A stretch of 64,000 nucleotides of DNA from RGIG8748 sp045544515 (GCA_045544515.1 JAZPZD010000008.1:59570-123569), one strand, 5' to 3'; shown: positions 15,815-24,724, numbered from the stretch's first letter. Numbers and translations are program-made. The notes: generated by a model from the sequence alone, not told the origin.

Positions 15815-17121
15815 TTATTACCTGTTTTTGCCATCTCCAGTTTGGTCTGACGGCGATTTTTAACCTCGTGGCTCATAGGCTTGATATCGCCTGCGGCAGT
15901 TAGTGCCATTCTGGTAAACAGAGGTCCGAAAATCTCGTATATAAGCACTGCAAAGAGAGTGATGTTTCGTATAAGATTTCCAACCTCACCAAGTTCCTGC
16001 GAAGCTATTGCACACATACCCAGTGCAACTCCTGCCTGGGGAAGAAGTGTAATTCCGAGATATTTGCATATTTCGGGGGAGCAATTTGTAGCCTTGGCAC
16101 TCATATATGAACCATAGTACTTTCCAAGAGAACGGAAAACTATATACACAACTCCTATTGCTACAATTGCAACATCTGCAAACACACCGAGTTCAAGCTC
16201 CGCACCGCTTATAACAAAGAACAGTGCAAAAAGAGGCGATGTCCACTTGTCTGACCTTTCCATAAGATCGTGAGATAGCGGGCATATATTGCAAAATACC
16301 GTTCCGAGCATCATACACACAAGAAGTGAAGAAAAGCTGATGTGGATGGGTCCTATATGAAAGTCAATCATTGCAAGCGATACTGTAAGAAATACAAATG
16401 CTATTGTAAGATTTAATCTGTTGGTATTGGAATTATAGAGCTTTTCGAGTTGTGTAAGAAAATATCCCATTATTGCTCCAAGACCAAGAGAACAAACAAT
16501 CTCTACAAGAGGATTTATAAATATCGAAACAAAGTCAACCTGCCCTACAAGAAGTGTCTTTGCAATACCAAAGGATACCGCAAAAACTATAAGACCTACG
16601 GCATCGTCCAATGCAACAATCGGCAACAGAAGGCTTGTAAGAGGTCCTTTTGCCTTGTACTGACGGACAACCATAAGTGTTGCCGCAGGAGCTGTGGCAG
16701 TTGCAATAGCACCGAGAGTTATAACCTGCGAAAGAGAAATCTTATCCGGTGCAATAATGTGCACAACATAGAGTGCAACATCTACAAACAAGGTAGCAAC
16801 AAGTGCCTGAAATATACCTATCACAAGTGCCTGTCTGCCGGTCTTTTTGAGCTCTTCCAGGCGGAATTCGCTGCCTATGGAAAATGCTATAAAGCCCAGT
16901 GCCACCTCGGATATAAGTCCAAGTGACTCTACAGAGTGCATATCGGCAAATCCAAGTCCGTTTATACCCAGTGCACCAAGACAGTACGGTCCAATAAGTA
17001 CGCCTGCAATTAGGTATGCAGTTACCGCAGGGAGCTTGAGCTTTTTAAAAAATCTTGTCATAAGAAGTCCCGCAAGAAGTGCAATCGATACTGACAGTAA
17101 TGTGTTCATAATAAAAGTCAT
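15811..17121 (-). CDS. CPA2-family (Kef/NapA-type) cation:proton antiporter
   Basis: 436 residues with about 12 transmembrane helices. Family features are LPAVTAYLIAGVLIGP at helix 2 and LPIVALDDAVGLIVF, whose paired Asp residues are the ion-binding DD motif of electrogenic CPA2 antiporters. The protein ends without a TrkA-N/RCK regulatory domain, so it is a minimal antiporter (Na+/H+ or K+/H+). It overlaps the CLC gene, suggesting coupled cation and anion movement. The promoter at 17161-17189 drives both. Confidence 0.9.
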   Translation of the reverse strand: MTFIMNTLLSVSIALLAGLLMTRFFKKLKLPAVTAYLIAGVLIGPYCLGALGINGLGFADMHSVESLGLISEVALGFIAFSIGSEFRLEELKKTGRQALVIGIFQALVATLFVDVALYVVHIIAPDKISLSQVITLGAIATATAPAATLMVVRQYKAKGPLTSLLLPIVALDDAVGLIVFAVSFGIAKTLLVGQVDFVSIFINPLVEIVCSLGLGAIMGYFLTQLEKLYNSNTNRLNLTIAFVFLTVSLAMIDFHIGPIHISFSSLLVCMMLGTVFCNICPLSHDLMERSDKWTSPLFALFFVISGAELELGVFADVAIVAIGVVYIVFRSLGKYYGSYMSAKATNCSPEICKYLGITLLPQAGVALGMCAIASQELGEVGNLIRNITLFAVLIYEIFGPLFTRMALTAAGDIKPMSHEVKNRRQTKLEMAKTGNK

Positions 17122-17160
17122 CTTCTTTCAAATTATGTTTTATAAAAATCCAACCTATGC

Positions 17161-17189
17161 AGTATATCACAAATGCTCTGCAATTTCAA
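17161..17189 (-). promoter_or_regulatory. Promoter of the antiporter/CLC operon
   Basis: On the minus strand: TTGAAA (17189-17184), 17-nt spacer ending in TGA (extended -10), TATACT (17166-17161), 40 nt before the antiporter ATG. Confidence 0.65.
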
Positions 17190-17272
17190 TGGATTTTTCA
17201 ACAAAAAACAACACAAGTTTTAAACAAATTTATTGCTTTGTGATATTTTTTGCACATTTTCTTCTTTTTCTA

Positions 17273-17301
17273 TTGTACTTGCAACAGTTTTATTATATAA
17301 T
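17273..17301 (+). promoter_or_regulatory. Promoter of the pyruvate formate-lyase operon
   Basis: TTGTAC (17273-17278), 17-nt spacer, TATAAT (17296-17301), 37 nt before the pflB ATG. SD GAAGGA follows at about 17322. Confidence 0.65.
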
Positions 17302-17337
17302 ACAATTGATTTTTTATGAAAGAAGGACTTTAAAAAA

Positions 17338-19443
17338 ATGAATACCAAAATGGATTTCTGGGAAGATTTTGAAAGCGGAATATGGAAAAGAGAAATCAAT
17401 GTCCGCAGTTTCATTAAGCACAACTATACACCATACGACGGCGACGACAGCTTTCTTGAAGAACCCACAGAAGATACAAAAGCTCTGTGGGACACAGTGC
17501 TCGAACTTTTGAAAGATGAGCGCGAAGCCGGCGGTGTGCTCGATATGGACACAAAAATCATATCCACTATCACATCTCACAAACCCGGATATATAAATAA
17601 AGATATCGAAAAAATCGTAGGCTTGCAGACAGACAAGCCCTTGAAGCGTGCTCTTATGCCCTACGGCGGTATCCGTATGGCAGAAAAGGCCTGCAAGGAT
17701 AACGGCTACGAGATAGATGACCAAATCAAAGAGTTCTTTTCTATACACAGAAAGACACACAATGCAGGTGTTTTTGATGCATACACTCCCGAAATGAGAG
17801 CCTGCCGTTCCAGTCATATTATAACAGGACTTCCCGATGCATACGGCAGAGGAAGAATAATAGGCGATTACAGAAGAGTTGCACTCTACGGCGTGGATAT
17901 GCTTATTAAAGACAAAGAAGAGCAAAAGGAAACCACCCGTTCCACAATGTATTCCGAAGTTATAAGAGACAGAGAAGAACTGTCCGAGCAGATAAGAGCA
18001 CTCGAGGATTTAAAGAAAATGGCTCTTTCCTACGGATACGACATATCCAAGCCTGCACAAAATACCAAGGAAGCAATCCAATGGCTTTACTTTGGTTATC
18101 TCGCGGCAGTTAAGGAACAAAACGGAGCTGCAATGTCCCTGGGAAGAACTTCGACCTTCCTCGACATTTATGCCCAGAGAGACCTCCAGAAAGGTGTATT
18201 TACAGAAAAAGAAATTCAGGAGATGGTAGACCACTTTATAATGAAATTAAGGCTTATAAAGTTTGCCCGTACTCCCGAATACAATGCTCTGTTTTCCGGC
18301 GATCCGCAGTGGGTTACAGAATCCATCGGCGGTGTGGCAATAGACGGCAGACACCTTGTAACCAAAATGAGCTACAGATATCTTCATACACTCAAAAACC
18401 TGGGTCCTGCACCTGAGCCCAATCTCACAGTACTCTGGTCGATACATCTTCCGGAAAACTTCAAGCGTTTTTGCGCAAAGCTATCTATAGAAACATCATC
18501 TATACAGTACGAAAACGACGATATGATGAGATTTACTCACGGCGACGACTATGCTATCGCCTGCTGTGTATCCTCTATGCGTGTGGGTCTTGAGATGCAG
18601 TTCTTCGGTGCAAGAGCCAATCTTGCAAAGTGCCTGCTCTATGCTATAAACGGCGGTGTAGACGAAGTTTCCGGCAAGCAGATTGCACCCAAATATGTAC
18701 CCATTACAAGCGAATACCTCGATTACGATGAAGTAATGGAAAAATACGATGCTATGATGATGTGGCTTGCAAAGGTGTATGTGGATATGCTCAACATCAT
18801 CCACTATATGCACGACAAATACTGCTACGAAAAAATCCAGATGGCTCTCCACGACAAAGATGTTACACGATGGTTTGCCACAGGTATTGCAGGTCTTTCT
18901 GTTGTGGCAGACTCACTTTCGGCAATCAAATATGCCAAGGTCAAGGTAATCCGTAACAAAGAAGGTCTTGCTGTAGATTATGAGGTCGAGGGCGACTTCC
19001 CCAAATACGGAAATGACGACGACAGAGTAGACAATATTGCATATGATATCGTTCACAGATTTATGGAACATATCCGCAAAAACCACACATACAGAAAGAG
19101 CATCCCCACAACATCAATACTTACTATCACATCCAATGTGGTATACGGCAAAAACACCGGTGCAACACCCGACGGCCGTAAGGCAGGAGTTGCATTTGCA
19201 CCCGGTGCAAATCCGATGCACAGAAGAGATACCAGCGGTGCAGTAGCGTCACTTTCATCAGTATCAAAGCTGCCGTACAAGGATGCAAAAGACGGTATCT
19301 CCAATACATTCTCCATAATCCCCGATGCACTCGGAAAGGATGACCGCATATTTGCAGGAGATATAGACATAGACCTGTCTTGCGAAAACGGTGCTTGCTT
19401 TAGTCCTACCCTTTTTGAAGGTCTTGACACAGATAAAGAATAA
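17338..19443 (+). CDS. pflB: Pyruvate formate-lyase, core subunit lacking the glycyl-radical domain
   Basis: Converts pyruvate and CoA to acetyl-CoA and formate. 701 residues. The catalytic cysteine pair is Cys409-Cys410 in YAIACCVSSMRVG. FFGARANLAKCLLYAINGG, IIHYMHDKYCYE and LTITSNVVYGKNTG are all typical. The protein stops after SIIPDALGKDD plus a short Cys/Asp-rich tail, where normal PflB (about 740-760 residues) continues into the C-terminal glycyl-radical domain. That domain is encoded by the next gene with its own SD. The break is therefore a true gene split, and the enzyme must assemble from two polypeptides. The activase gene follows. Confidence 0.95.
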   Translation: MNTKMDFWEDFESGIWKREINVRSFIKHNYTPYDGDDSFLEEPTEDTKALWDTVLELLKDEREAGGVLDMDTKIISTITSHKPGYINKDIEKIVGLQTDKPLKRALMPYGGIRMAEKACKDNGYEIDDQIKEFFSIHRKTHNAGVFDAYTPEMRACRSSHIITGLPDAYGRGRIIGDYRRVALYGVDMLIKDKEEQKETTRSTMYSEVIRDREELSEQIRALEDLKKMALSYGYDISKPAQNTKEAIQWLYFGYLAAVKEQNGAAMSLGRTSTFLDIYAQRDLQKGVFTEKEIQEMVDHFIMKLRLIKFARTPEYNALFSGDPQWVTESIGGVAIDGRHLVTKMSYRYLHTLKNLGPAPEPNLTVLWSIHLPENFKRFCAKLSIETSSIQYENDDMMRFTHGDDYAIACCVSSMRVGLEMQFFGARANLAKCLLYAINGGVDEVSGKQIAPKYVPITSEYLDYDEVMEKYDAMMMWLAKVYVDMLNIIHYMHDKYCYEKIQMALHDKDVTRWFATGIAGLSVVADSLSAIKYAKVKVIRNKEGLAVDYEVEGDFPKYGNDDDRVDNIAYDIVHRFMEHIRKNHTYRKSIPTTSILTITSNVVYGKNTGATPDGRKAGVAFAPGANPMHRRDTSGAVASLSSVSKLPYKDAKDGISNTFSIIPDALGKDDRIFAGDIDIDLSCENGACFSPTLFEGLDTDKE

Positions 19444-19466
19444 ATATTATTTAGGAGGAATTTACG

Positions 19467-19709
19467 ATGAGTGCAACAAAAAATCAGATAGATAATCTTG
19501 TATCGCTTTTAGACGGTTATGTGCAAAAAGGCGGACACCACCTCAATGTAAATGTATTTACAAAAGAAACCCTACTCGATGCTCAGGCACATCCCGAAAA
19601 ATATCCTCAGCTTACAATAAGAGTAAGCGGCTATGCGGTAAACTTTAACAAGCTTACCCGTCAGCAGCAAGACGAAGTAATATCAAGAACATTCCACGAT
19701 AAGATATGA
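19467..19709 (+). CDS. Separate glycyl-radical domain subunit of pyruvate formate-lyase (GrcA-like)
   Basis: 80 residues equal to the last ~75 residues of ordinary PflB: LLDGY...GGHHLNVNVF, LLDAQAHPEKYPQLTIRVSG and the radical glycine Gly55 in RVSGYAV, ending in VISRTFHDKI. SD TAGGAGG is 8 nt before the ATG, and 23 nt separate it from pflB. Stand-alone glycyl-radical proteins (E. coli GrcA/YfiD, about 127 residues, and a phage T4 homologue) are spare parts for oxygen-damaged PFL. Here it is the only copy of the domain, since pflB lacks it. The stop overlaps the start of pflA. Confidence 0.93.
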   Translation: MSATKNQIDNLVSLLDGYVQKGGHHLNVNVFTKETLLDAQAHPEKYPQLTIRVSGYAVNFNKLTRQQQDEVISRTFHDKI

Positions 19710-20443
19710 CAAAAGGCATTATACACTCGACAGAAAGTTTTGGCACGGTAGACGGCCCCGGCGTAAGATTTGTTGTTTTTATGCAAGGGTGCCCCATGCG
19801 GTGTCAATACTGTCATAACCCCGACACCTGGGACAAACACGGCGGATATGAAATATCCGCCGATATTTTGATAGAAAAGTTTTTGTCAAACCGGTCTTTT
19901 TACAAAAACGGCGGTATCACAGTAACCGGCGGCGAGCCGCTTTGGCAAATCGATTTTGTTACAGAGCTGTTCCAAAAAGCCAAACAGAAAGGTATACATA
20001 CCGCACTCGATACCTCGGGCTGTGTGTTTGAAAATGCAAACCCACAGTTTGATGAACTGATGAAGTATACCGACCTTGTGATGCTGGATATCAAGCATAT
20101 CGACCCATCAAAGCACAAAGTTCTTACAGGTTGGGATAACCAAAACATACTTGAATTTGCCAAATATATTGACAGTATAAACAAGGATATCTGGGTACGC
20201 CATATCATCATAGACGGCATAACCGACCAAAAAGAAGATTTGCTTAAATTGGGCGAATTTATAGGAACACTAAACAGCCTCAAGGCAATAGACATACTGC
20301 CCTATCATACTATGGGAATTGAAAAATACAAAAAATCAGGCATACCATATCCATTAGAAAATATTAACCCCACCCCCAAGGAAAAGGCGATAGAAGCAAA
20401 GAAGATAATATTAGAGGGTATACGAAAGGTCAGACAGACATGA
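19706..20443 (+). CDS. pflA: Pyruvate formate-lyase-activating enzyme (radical SAM)
   Basis: Installs the glycyl radical using S-adenosylmethionine and a [4Fe-4S] cluster. 245 residues. The cluster motif is CPMRCQYC (Cx3Cx2C) after the conserved ESFGTVDGPGVRFVVF start; GGITVTGGEP is the SAM-binding GGE region. ATG overlaps the stop of the glycyl-radical subunit (ATGA), so substrate and activase are translationally coupled. The real substrate here is the 80-residue subunit, in complex with the core. Confidence 0.96.
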   Translation: MTKGIIHSTESFGTVDGPGVRFVVFMQGCPMRCQYCHNPDTWDKHGGYEISADILIEKFLSNRSFYKNGGITVTGGEPLWQIDFVTELFQKAKQKGIHTALDTSGCVFENANPQFDELMKYTDLVMLDIKHIDPSKHKVLTGWDNQNILEFAKYIDSINKDIWVRHIIIDGITDQKEDLLKLGEFIGTLNSLKAIDILPYHTMGIEKYKKSGIPYPLENINPTPKEKAIEAKKIILEGIRKVRQT

Positions 20444-21591
20444 CGGAAAAATTATATGATTTAGACAGCTACAAGACCGAATTTGACGCCACAGTGATAT
20501 CCTGCGAAAAATGTGATGACGGATACAGAACACTTTTGGACCGTACACTGTTTTTTCCAAACGAGGGCGGGCAGGAATGTGACACAGGAAGTTTGAACGG
20601 TATAGAAATTAAAAATGTAGAAATAATCGGTGACGAAATCTATCATTACAGCGACTCTCCCTTTGAGATCGGCTCTTATGTACAAGGGAAAATTGATTTT
20701 GAAGAAAGATACAGAAAAATGCAAAACCACACAGGCGAGCATATACTCTCAGGGCTTGCACATACGCTCTACGGATGCGAAAATGTGGGCTTTCATCTGG
20801 GAAAAGACAATGTGACTATGGATCTTGACAAGCCGCTGAATAAAGACGAATTAAAACTACTCGAAGAAAAGGCAAATATGGCAATATATGCCAACTCTGA
20901 CATAACAGCCTGTTATCCTGACAAAAATGAGCTTGCCAAGATGCAGTACAGATGCAAATCTGATATTTCAGGGAAAATCCGCATTGTAAAAATAGATGGA
21001 ATAGACACCTGTGCCTGTTGTGCACCCCATGTGGCAAAAACAGGTGAAATAGGCATAATAAAAATCCTTGGATTTATAAACTACAAGGGCGGAGTGAGAC
21101 TGAATATCGCGTGCGGACTTGATGCGTTTGCAGATTATGACAAAAGGCTCCAAAGAAACATCACGATATCCACGCTTTTGTCTGCAAAGCAGGAAGATAT
21201 CGTAGATGCAGTAGAACAACTTATTGATAATATAGCCGTTCTTAAAAACGAAATAGGCAAAAAGAACGCGATTATAACCAATCTGTATGTAAATAGTATC
21301 GCCAATTCCGATGGCAACATTTGCCTTGTTACCGACAGTCTCTCAAACGGTGAAATGCGTCACATAGCAAATGGTCTGAAAGAAAAAACGCCCAAACTTG
21401 CGGCGGTGTTTTCGGGTGACGACCAAAGCGGATACAGCTATATAATAACCTCTAAAGAAATCGACCTTAAAGATGTTGCCAATGATGTAAACAAATCCCT
21501 TTCGGGCAGAGGCGGCGGAAGAGGCGAAATGATACAAGGAAGCGTAAAGGCAAGTAAAGAAGAAATAGAAGAATATTTTATAGGGATGTAA
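20440..21591 (+). CDS. AlaX-L type alanyl-tRNA editing protein with DHHA1 domain
   Basis: Free-standing editing domain that hydrolyses mischarged Ser- or Gly-tRNA(Ala). 383 residues. The N-terminal beta-barrel has LFFPNEGGQ; the zinc-site motif HTGEHIL is near residue 98; a second metal motif CACCAPHV lies near residue 190; a coiled coil follows; and a C-terminal DHHA1-like domain ends in the GRGGGRGEMIQGS loop. It overlaps the pflA stop by four bases, so it belongs to the pfl operon, an unexpected partner. A strong terminator follows. Confidence 0.88.
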   Translation: MTEKLYDLDSYKTEFDATVISCEKCDDGYRTLLDRTLFFPNEGGQECDTGSLNGIEIKNVEIIGDEIYHYSDSPFEIGSYVQGKIDFEERYRKMQNHTGEHILSGLAHTLYGCENVGFHLGKDNVTMDLDKPLNKDELKLLEEKANMAIYANSDITACYPDKNELAKMQYRCKSDISGKIRIVKIDGIDTCACCAPHVAKTGEIGIIKILGFINYKGGVRLNIACGLDAFADYDKRLQRNITISTLLSAKQEDIVDAVEQLIDNIAVLKNEIGKKNAIITNLYVNSIANSDGNICLVTDSLSNGEMRHIANGLKEKTPKLAAVFSGDDQSGYSYIITSKEIDLKDVANDVNKSLSGRGGGRGEMIQGSVKASKEEIEEYFIGM

Positions 21592-21648
21592 AATAAAGCG
21601 CAGAGCGCTTATAGGCTTGATTTTTGACATCTCCCCAAAATCTAAAGC

Positions 21649-21686
21649 GGGTCTGTAAAAAATTCGTTTGAATTTTTTACAGACCC
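21649..21686. terminator. Bidirectional terminator between alaX and the MATE gene
   Basis: Perfect 17-bp stem (GGGTCTGTAAAAAATTC and its complement) with a GTTT loop. It lies between two convergent genes and can serve both. Confidence 0.85.
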
Positions 21687-21692
21687 ATAATT

Positions 21693-23063
21693 TTATTTTA
21701 GTCTTTTGTTTTTCCACTTTCCGCGTTTGTAGAATATAACGGTAAGCAGTGCACCCAAAACCCACGAAACAAGGAGCGAAATCTGTATACACTCGCATCT
21801 TCCGTAGGGCAAAGCTGCTGTCCTTGTAAGATACGAAATTCCGTATGCTATAGGAACTCTGGCAACAACAGTAGTAATTAGCGAAATCCACATAGGGGTC
21901 ATTGTGTCGCCTGCACCGCGCATAATTCCGGACAAGCTCTGTGTTACAGCTACGGCAATATATCCTGCAGCAAGAATTCTCATAAGATAATTGCTGGTAT
22001 CTACAAGCTCTGTAGTCTGCGTAAATATACCCATAAGGTATTTGCCAAAGAAAAGAATGAGTGTTGTAATTGATGCCGAGCAGATAACTGCCATAAGAGT
22101 ACCCTGCTTTGCACCTTTTGTTACTCTGTCATAAAGACCTGCACCAACATTTTGTCCTGCGTAGGTTGTAAGTGCCATACCAAAGGAAAAGTTTGGCATC
22201 ATAGCAAAGCCGTCTACACGCATAATAACCACATTTGCCGCTATAAATAGCTCTCCAAAGCAGTTGGTAAGCGACTGCACAATAATCATAGCCGATGAGA
22301 AAATCGCCTGTGTAAGACCTGTGGGAAGTCCAAGACGGATAGTGGTCTTTATATACGAGCCTATTGGCCTTAGATACTTTACACTAAAGTCAAATTCTTC
22401 CTGCATTCTGGAAAGCTTTACAAGGCAAAATACCGATGATACAAGCTGTGCAATTACAGTTGCCAGTGCAACACCGCCAACGCCCATACCAAGCTTTGCA
22501 ACAAAAAATATGTCCAGGACTATATTTATAACAGTTGCAACAAGAAGATACATAAGTGCCGAGAACGAATCGCCCATACCTCTTATTATTCCGCTTAATA
22601 TGTTGTAATACGCCATTCCCGCAACACCCACGAGCGAAATTGTAAGATAATCCGCACACCAGTCTATTATAGATTTTGGCGTGTTCAACATATTTAGTAT
22701 CGGTCTTATAAAAGGTAATGCAATTACTATCAGCAGCACACAGGCAAAAGCAGTAAGGGTGATGCTGTTACCTATCGTCTTTGACAGTTTTTCGCGGTTT
22801 TTGGCGCCAAAGTACTGCGAAACCATTATTCCCGTTCCCGAAGAAATCCCTATAAACAGTACCAATAGCATATTGATAAGAGGCATTGCGCTTCCTACAG
22901 CAGCGAGTGCATTATCTCCTATATATCTGCCGACAACTATGCTGTCTACTGTACTGTAGAGCTGTTGTGCTATGTTTCCTATAAGCATAGGAAGTGTAAA
23001 TGAAAGTATAGATTTCCATGGTGTCCCTACGGTCATATTCGTAGGTGTAGATATTTTTTTCAC
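21693..23063 (-). CDS. MATE-family multidrug/solute efflux transporter
   Basis: 456 residues, 12 transmembrane helices in two homologous halves. The N-terminus MTVGTPWKSILSFTLPMLIGNIAQQLYSTVDSIVVG-type layout is typical of the clostridial NorM/MepA-like branch, and GAGDTMTPMWISLITT marks the second half. Likely Na+ or H+ coupled export of cationic compounds. The start is GTG at 23063, preceded by GAGGTT overlapping the gap to the broken gene upstream. It is separated from that gene by 15 nt and is probably co-transcribed with it. Confidence 0.93.
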   Translation of the reverse strand: MKKISTPTNMTVGTPWKSILSFTLPMLIGNIAQQLYSTVDSIVVGRYIGDNALAAVGSAMPLINMLLVLFIGISSGTGIMVSQYFGAKNREKLSKTIGNSITLTAFACVLLIVIALPFIRPILNMLNTPKSIIDWCADYLTISLVGVAGMAYYNILSGIIRGMGDSFSALMYLLVATVINIVLDIFFVAKLGMGVGGVALATVIAQLVSSVFCLVKLSRMQEEFDFSVKYLRPIGSYIKTTIRLGLPTGLTQAIFSSAMIIVQSLTNCFGELFIAANVVIMRVDGFAMMPNFSFGMALTTYAGQNVGAGLYDRVTKGAKQGTLMAVICSASITTLILFFGKYLMGIFTQTTELVDTSNYLMRILAAGYIAVAVTQSLSGIMRGAGDTMTPMWISLITTVVARVPIAYGISYLTRTAALPYGRCECIQISLLVSWVLGALLTVIFYKRGKWKNKRLK

Positions 23064-23078
23064 TTTTTTAACCTCACA

Positions 23079-23629
23079 TTATTTATCAATTGTACCTAAT
23101 GATTCATAAAAATTACCGCCGTTTTGTATGCGGTCCTTGATTTTCTTACTAAAAGAAGATGTGCACTCCAGAGTGTCTATATTCTCTCTTGATACATCAT
23201 CATTTTCTTTTATATTCATATCGGGTATGGCGTGCTCTGCACCCGCCATACAAAACTGAAGTCTGCCAAGCTTGATAAGTTTCATACCAGGTGCCTTTTG
23301 AGCCAGTCGGTTTCGCCCAAAAACATAGTGCCTTTGATAGCGGACCATGTATCGAGCCATATAGGTATATCCGACAGTGTATCGTACAATATAGCCTCAT
23401 CTATCCCCTTGTTTGCATATTCATTTTTTAAATTTTCGCAAAAACAAAGAAACGAGAGAAAATTCTTTGCTCCGTTATTTTCGTCATATACAAAATTGTC
23501 AACGCTGCTTTCCGCCGGGATTTCTATTTCTTTTAATACGCAATAGAAGTCATCATCATATTTTGAATCAAAAGACAGCTTTTTGTACCAATACTCTATA
23601 ATCTTGCGGGTGCTATCCATACTTGTCAA
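23079..23629 (-). pseudogene. Frameshifted gene (acyltransferase-like/DUF5596-like)
   Basis: Two minus-strand reading frames join into one protein of about 183 residues. The first (23629-23282) ends ...ETDWLKRHLV, and the second, in the -1 frame, continues MKLIKLGRLQF... to 23079. From memory, a clostridial GNAT-like family (DUF5596) has WLxRHL directly followed by a LFxLGRLQF strand, so the junction near 23285 looks like a single-base lesion rather than two genes. No convincing slippery heptamer is visible at the junction. It could be a pseudogene, an assembly error or, less likely, programmed frameshifting. Confidence 0.6.
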
Positions 23630-23647
23630 CCACCTGCCAACTTTAAA

Positions 23648-23686
23648 AATACTTATGTCAATGGAATAGCCATCAACATAAGTATT
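23648..23686 (-). terminator. Terminator of the CD1247-like gene
   Basis: 11-bp perfect stem (AATACTTATGT / ACATAAGTATT) with a 17-nt loop; on the minus strand it runs into a T-stretch. Confidence 0.7.
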
Positions 23687-23710
23687 TGTTTTTGATATTG
23701 AAATTTGATA

Positions 23711-24133
23711 TTACTCGTCGTCCTCGATTTCGTCATCGTCAAGGTCGATTTCTATATGCTCACCGCAAGCGGGGCAAACAATATCGTCATCTGTATCGAA
23801 AAAGTCCTCATCAAGACAAATTGTTTCGCCGCAGGAGGGGCAATCGAGCTCATAGTATTCGAGATCGTCACAATCTTCGCAATCTCCCGAACAGCAATCG
23901 CAGTCACATTCGTCTGCAAATTCGCTCTCGATAGCAGCGAGGTCTTCGTCTATCATATCAACCTGCTCTGCAACTTCGTCCTGATAATCATAGAGGTCAT
24001 CAATGGATGCGTCTATTTCGTCCAATACATCTAATATGCAAGAAAAAATTCTGCCTTCTTTGCTGGTATCGTCATAGTCAAAACCATCCATAAGTCCTCT
24101 TAAGTATGCAATCTGTTTTGAAATGTTTTCCAT
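23711..24133 (-). CDS. CD1247-like acidic protein with zinc-ribbon motifs
   Basis: 140 residues, extremely acidic (runs of Asp/Glu). Residues 1-70 form the helical domain seen in the clostridial CD1247 N-terminal family (ISKQIAYLRGLMDG, then a coiled-coil-like LDEIDASIDDLYDYQDEV). The centre has a cysteine cluster (CDCDCCSGDCEDC), followed by two CxxC pairs, CPSC and CPAC, that would form one zinc ribbon. Function unknown. It lies 33 nt downstream of efp, is probably co-transcribed with it, and ends at a strong terminator. Confidence 0.8.
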   Translation of the reverse strand: MENISKQIAYLRGLMDGFDYDDTSKEGRIFSCILDVLDEIDASIDDLYDYQDEVAEQVDMIDEDLAAIESEFADECDCDCCSGDCEDCDDLEYYELDCPSCGETICLDEDFFDTDDDIVCPACGEHIEIDLDDDEIEDDE

Positions 24134-24166
24134 AATAGTTATCTCCTATTTAAAAAGAATAATTAA

Positions 24167-24724
24167 TTATGCTCTTTCCATGTATTCGCCTGTTCTTGTG
24201 TCAACTCTGATTACATCGCCCTGGTCAATAAAGAGAGGAACCATAATCTGTGCACCGGTTTCGAGAGTACAAGGCTTGGTAGCACCTGTAGATGTGTCGC
24301 CCTTGAATCCGGGTTCTGTTTCTGTAACTGTGAGCTCTACAAATGTAGGGGGCTCGATGTCAAATACATTGCCCTTGTAGGAAAGAATTTTGCATTCGTC
24401 GTTTTCCTTAACAAATTTCATCTTGCTTTCGATAAGGTCCGCATTTATGGGAAGCATATCAAATGTTTCTGTATCCATAAAGTAGTAGAGAGTTCCATCC
24501 TGATAGGAATACTGCATATTTCTTCTTTCGATAAATGCTTCTTCAAATTTTTCTGTGGGTCTGAATGTTTTTTCAATAACAGAACCGGTAATAACATTTT
24601 TGATCTTTGTTCTTACGAAAGCTGCGCCCTTTCCGGGTTTAACATGCTGGAATTCAACAATCTGCCATACGCCGCCCTCAAATTCAAATGTTTTGCCGTT
24701 TCTGAAATCACCTGCTGTAATCAT
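24167..24724 (-). CDS. efp: Elongation factor P
   Basis: Relieves ribosome stalling at polyproline. 185 residues, three OB-like domains as usual. KOW-like N-terminal domain MITAGDFRNGKTFEFEGG; the modified-residue loop KPGKGAAFVRTK carries the Lys (or Arg) tip; C-terminal signature DIEPPTFVELTVTETEPGFKGDT. SD GGAGGTAA precedes the ATG, and the promoter lies at 24765-24793. Confidence 0.97.
   Translation of the reverse strand: MITAGDFRNGKTFEFEGGVWQIVEFQHVKPGKGAAFVRTKIKNVITGSVIEKTFRPTEKFEEAFIERRNMQYSYQDGTLYYFMDTETFDMLPINADLIESKMKFVKENDECKILSYKGNVFDIEPPTFVELTVTETEPGFKGDTSTGATKPCTLETGAQIMVPLFIDQGDVIRVDTRTGEYMERA

Noticed and set aside
16450..16926. 158-codon plus-strand frame opposite the CPA2 antiporter gene
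   Set aside because: Cys/Lys/Asn-rich antisense shadow with no SD; the minus-strand antiporter is clearly the coding frame.
17122..17160. Possible fluoride riboswitch for the CLC operon
   Set aside because: The 39 nt between promoter and antiporter start are too short and lack the conserved core.
19430..19470. Frameshift or sequencing error explaining the split PFL
   Set aside because: A stop, a strong TAGGAGG site and an ATG at good spacing lie between the genes, and the core protein has its own extra tail, so two genuine genes are more likely.
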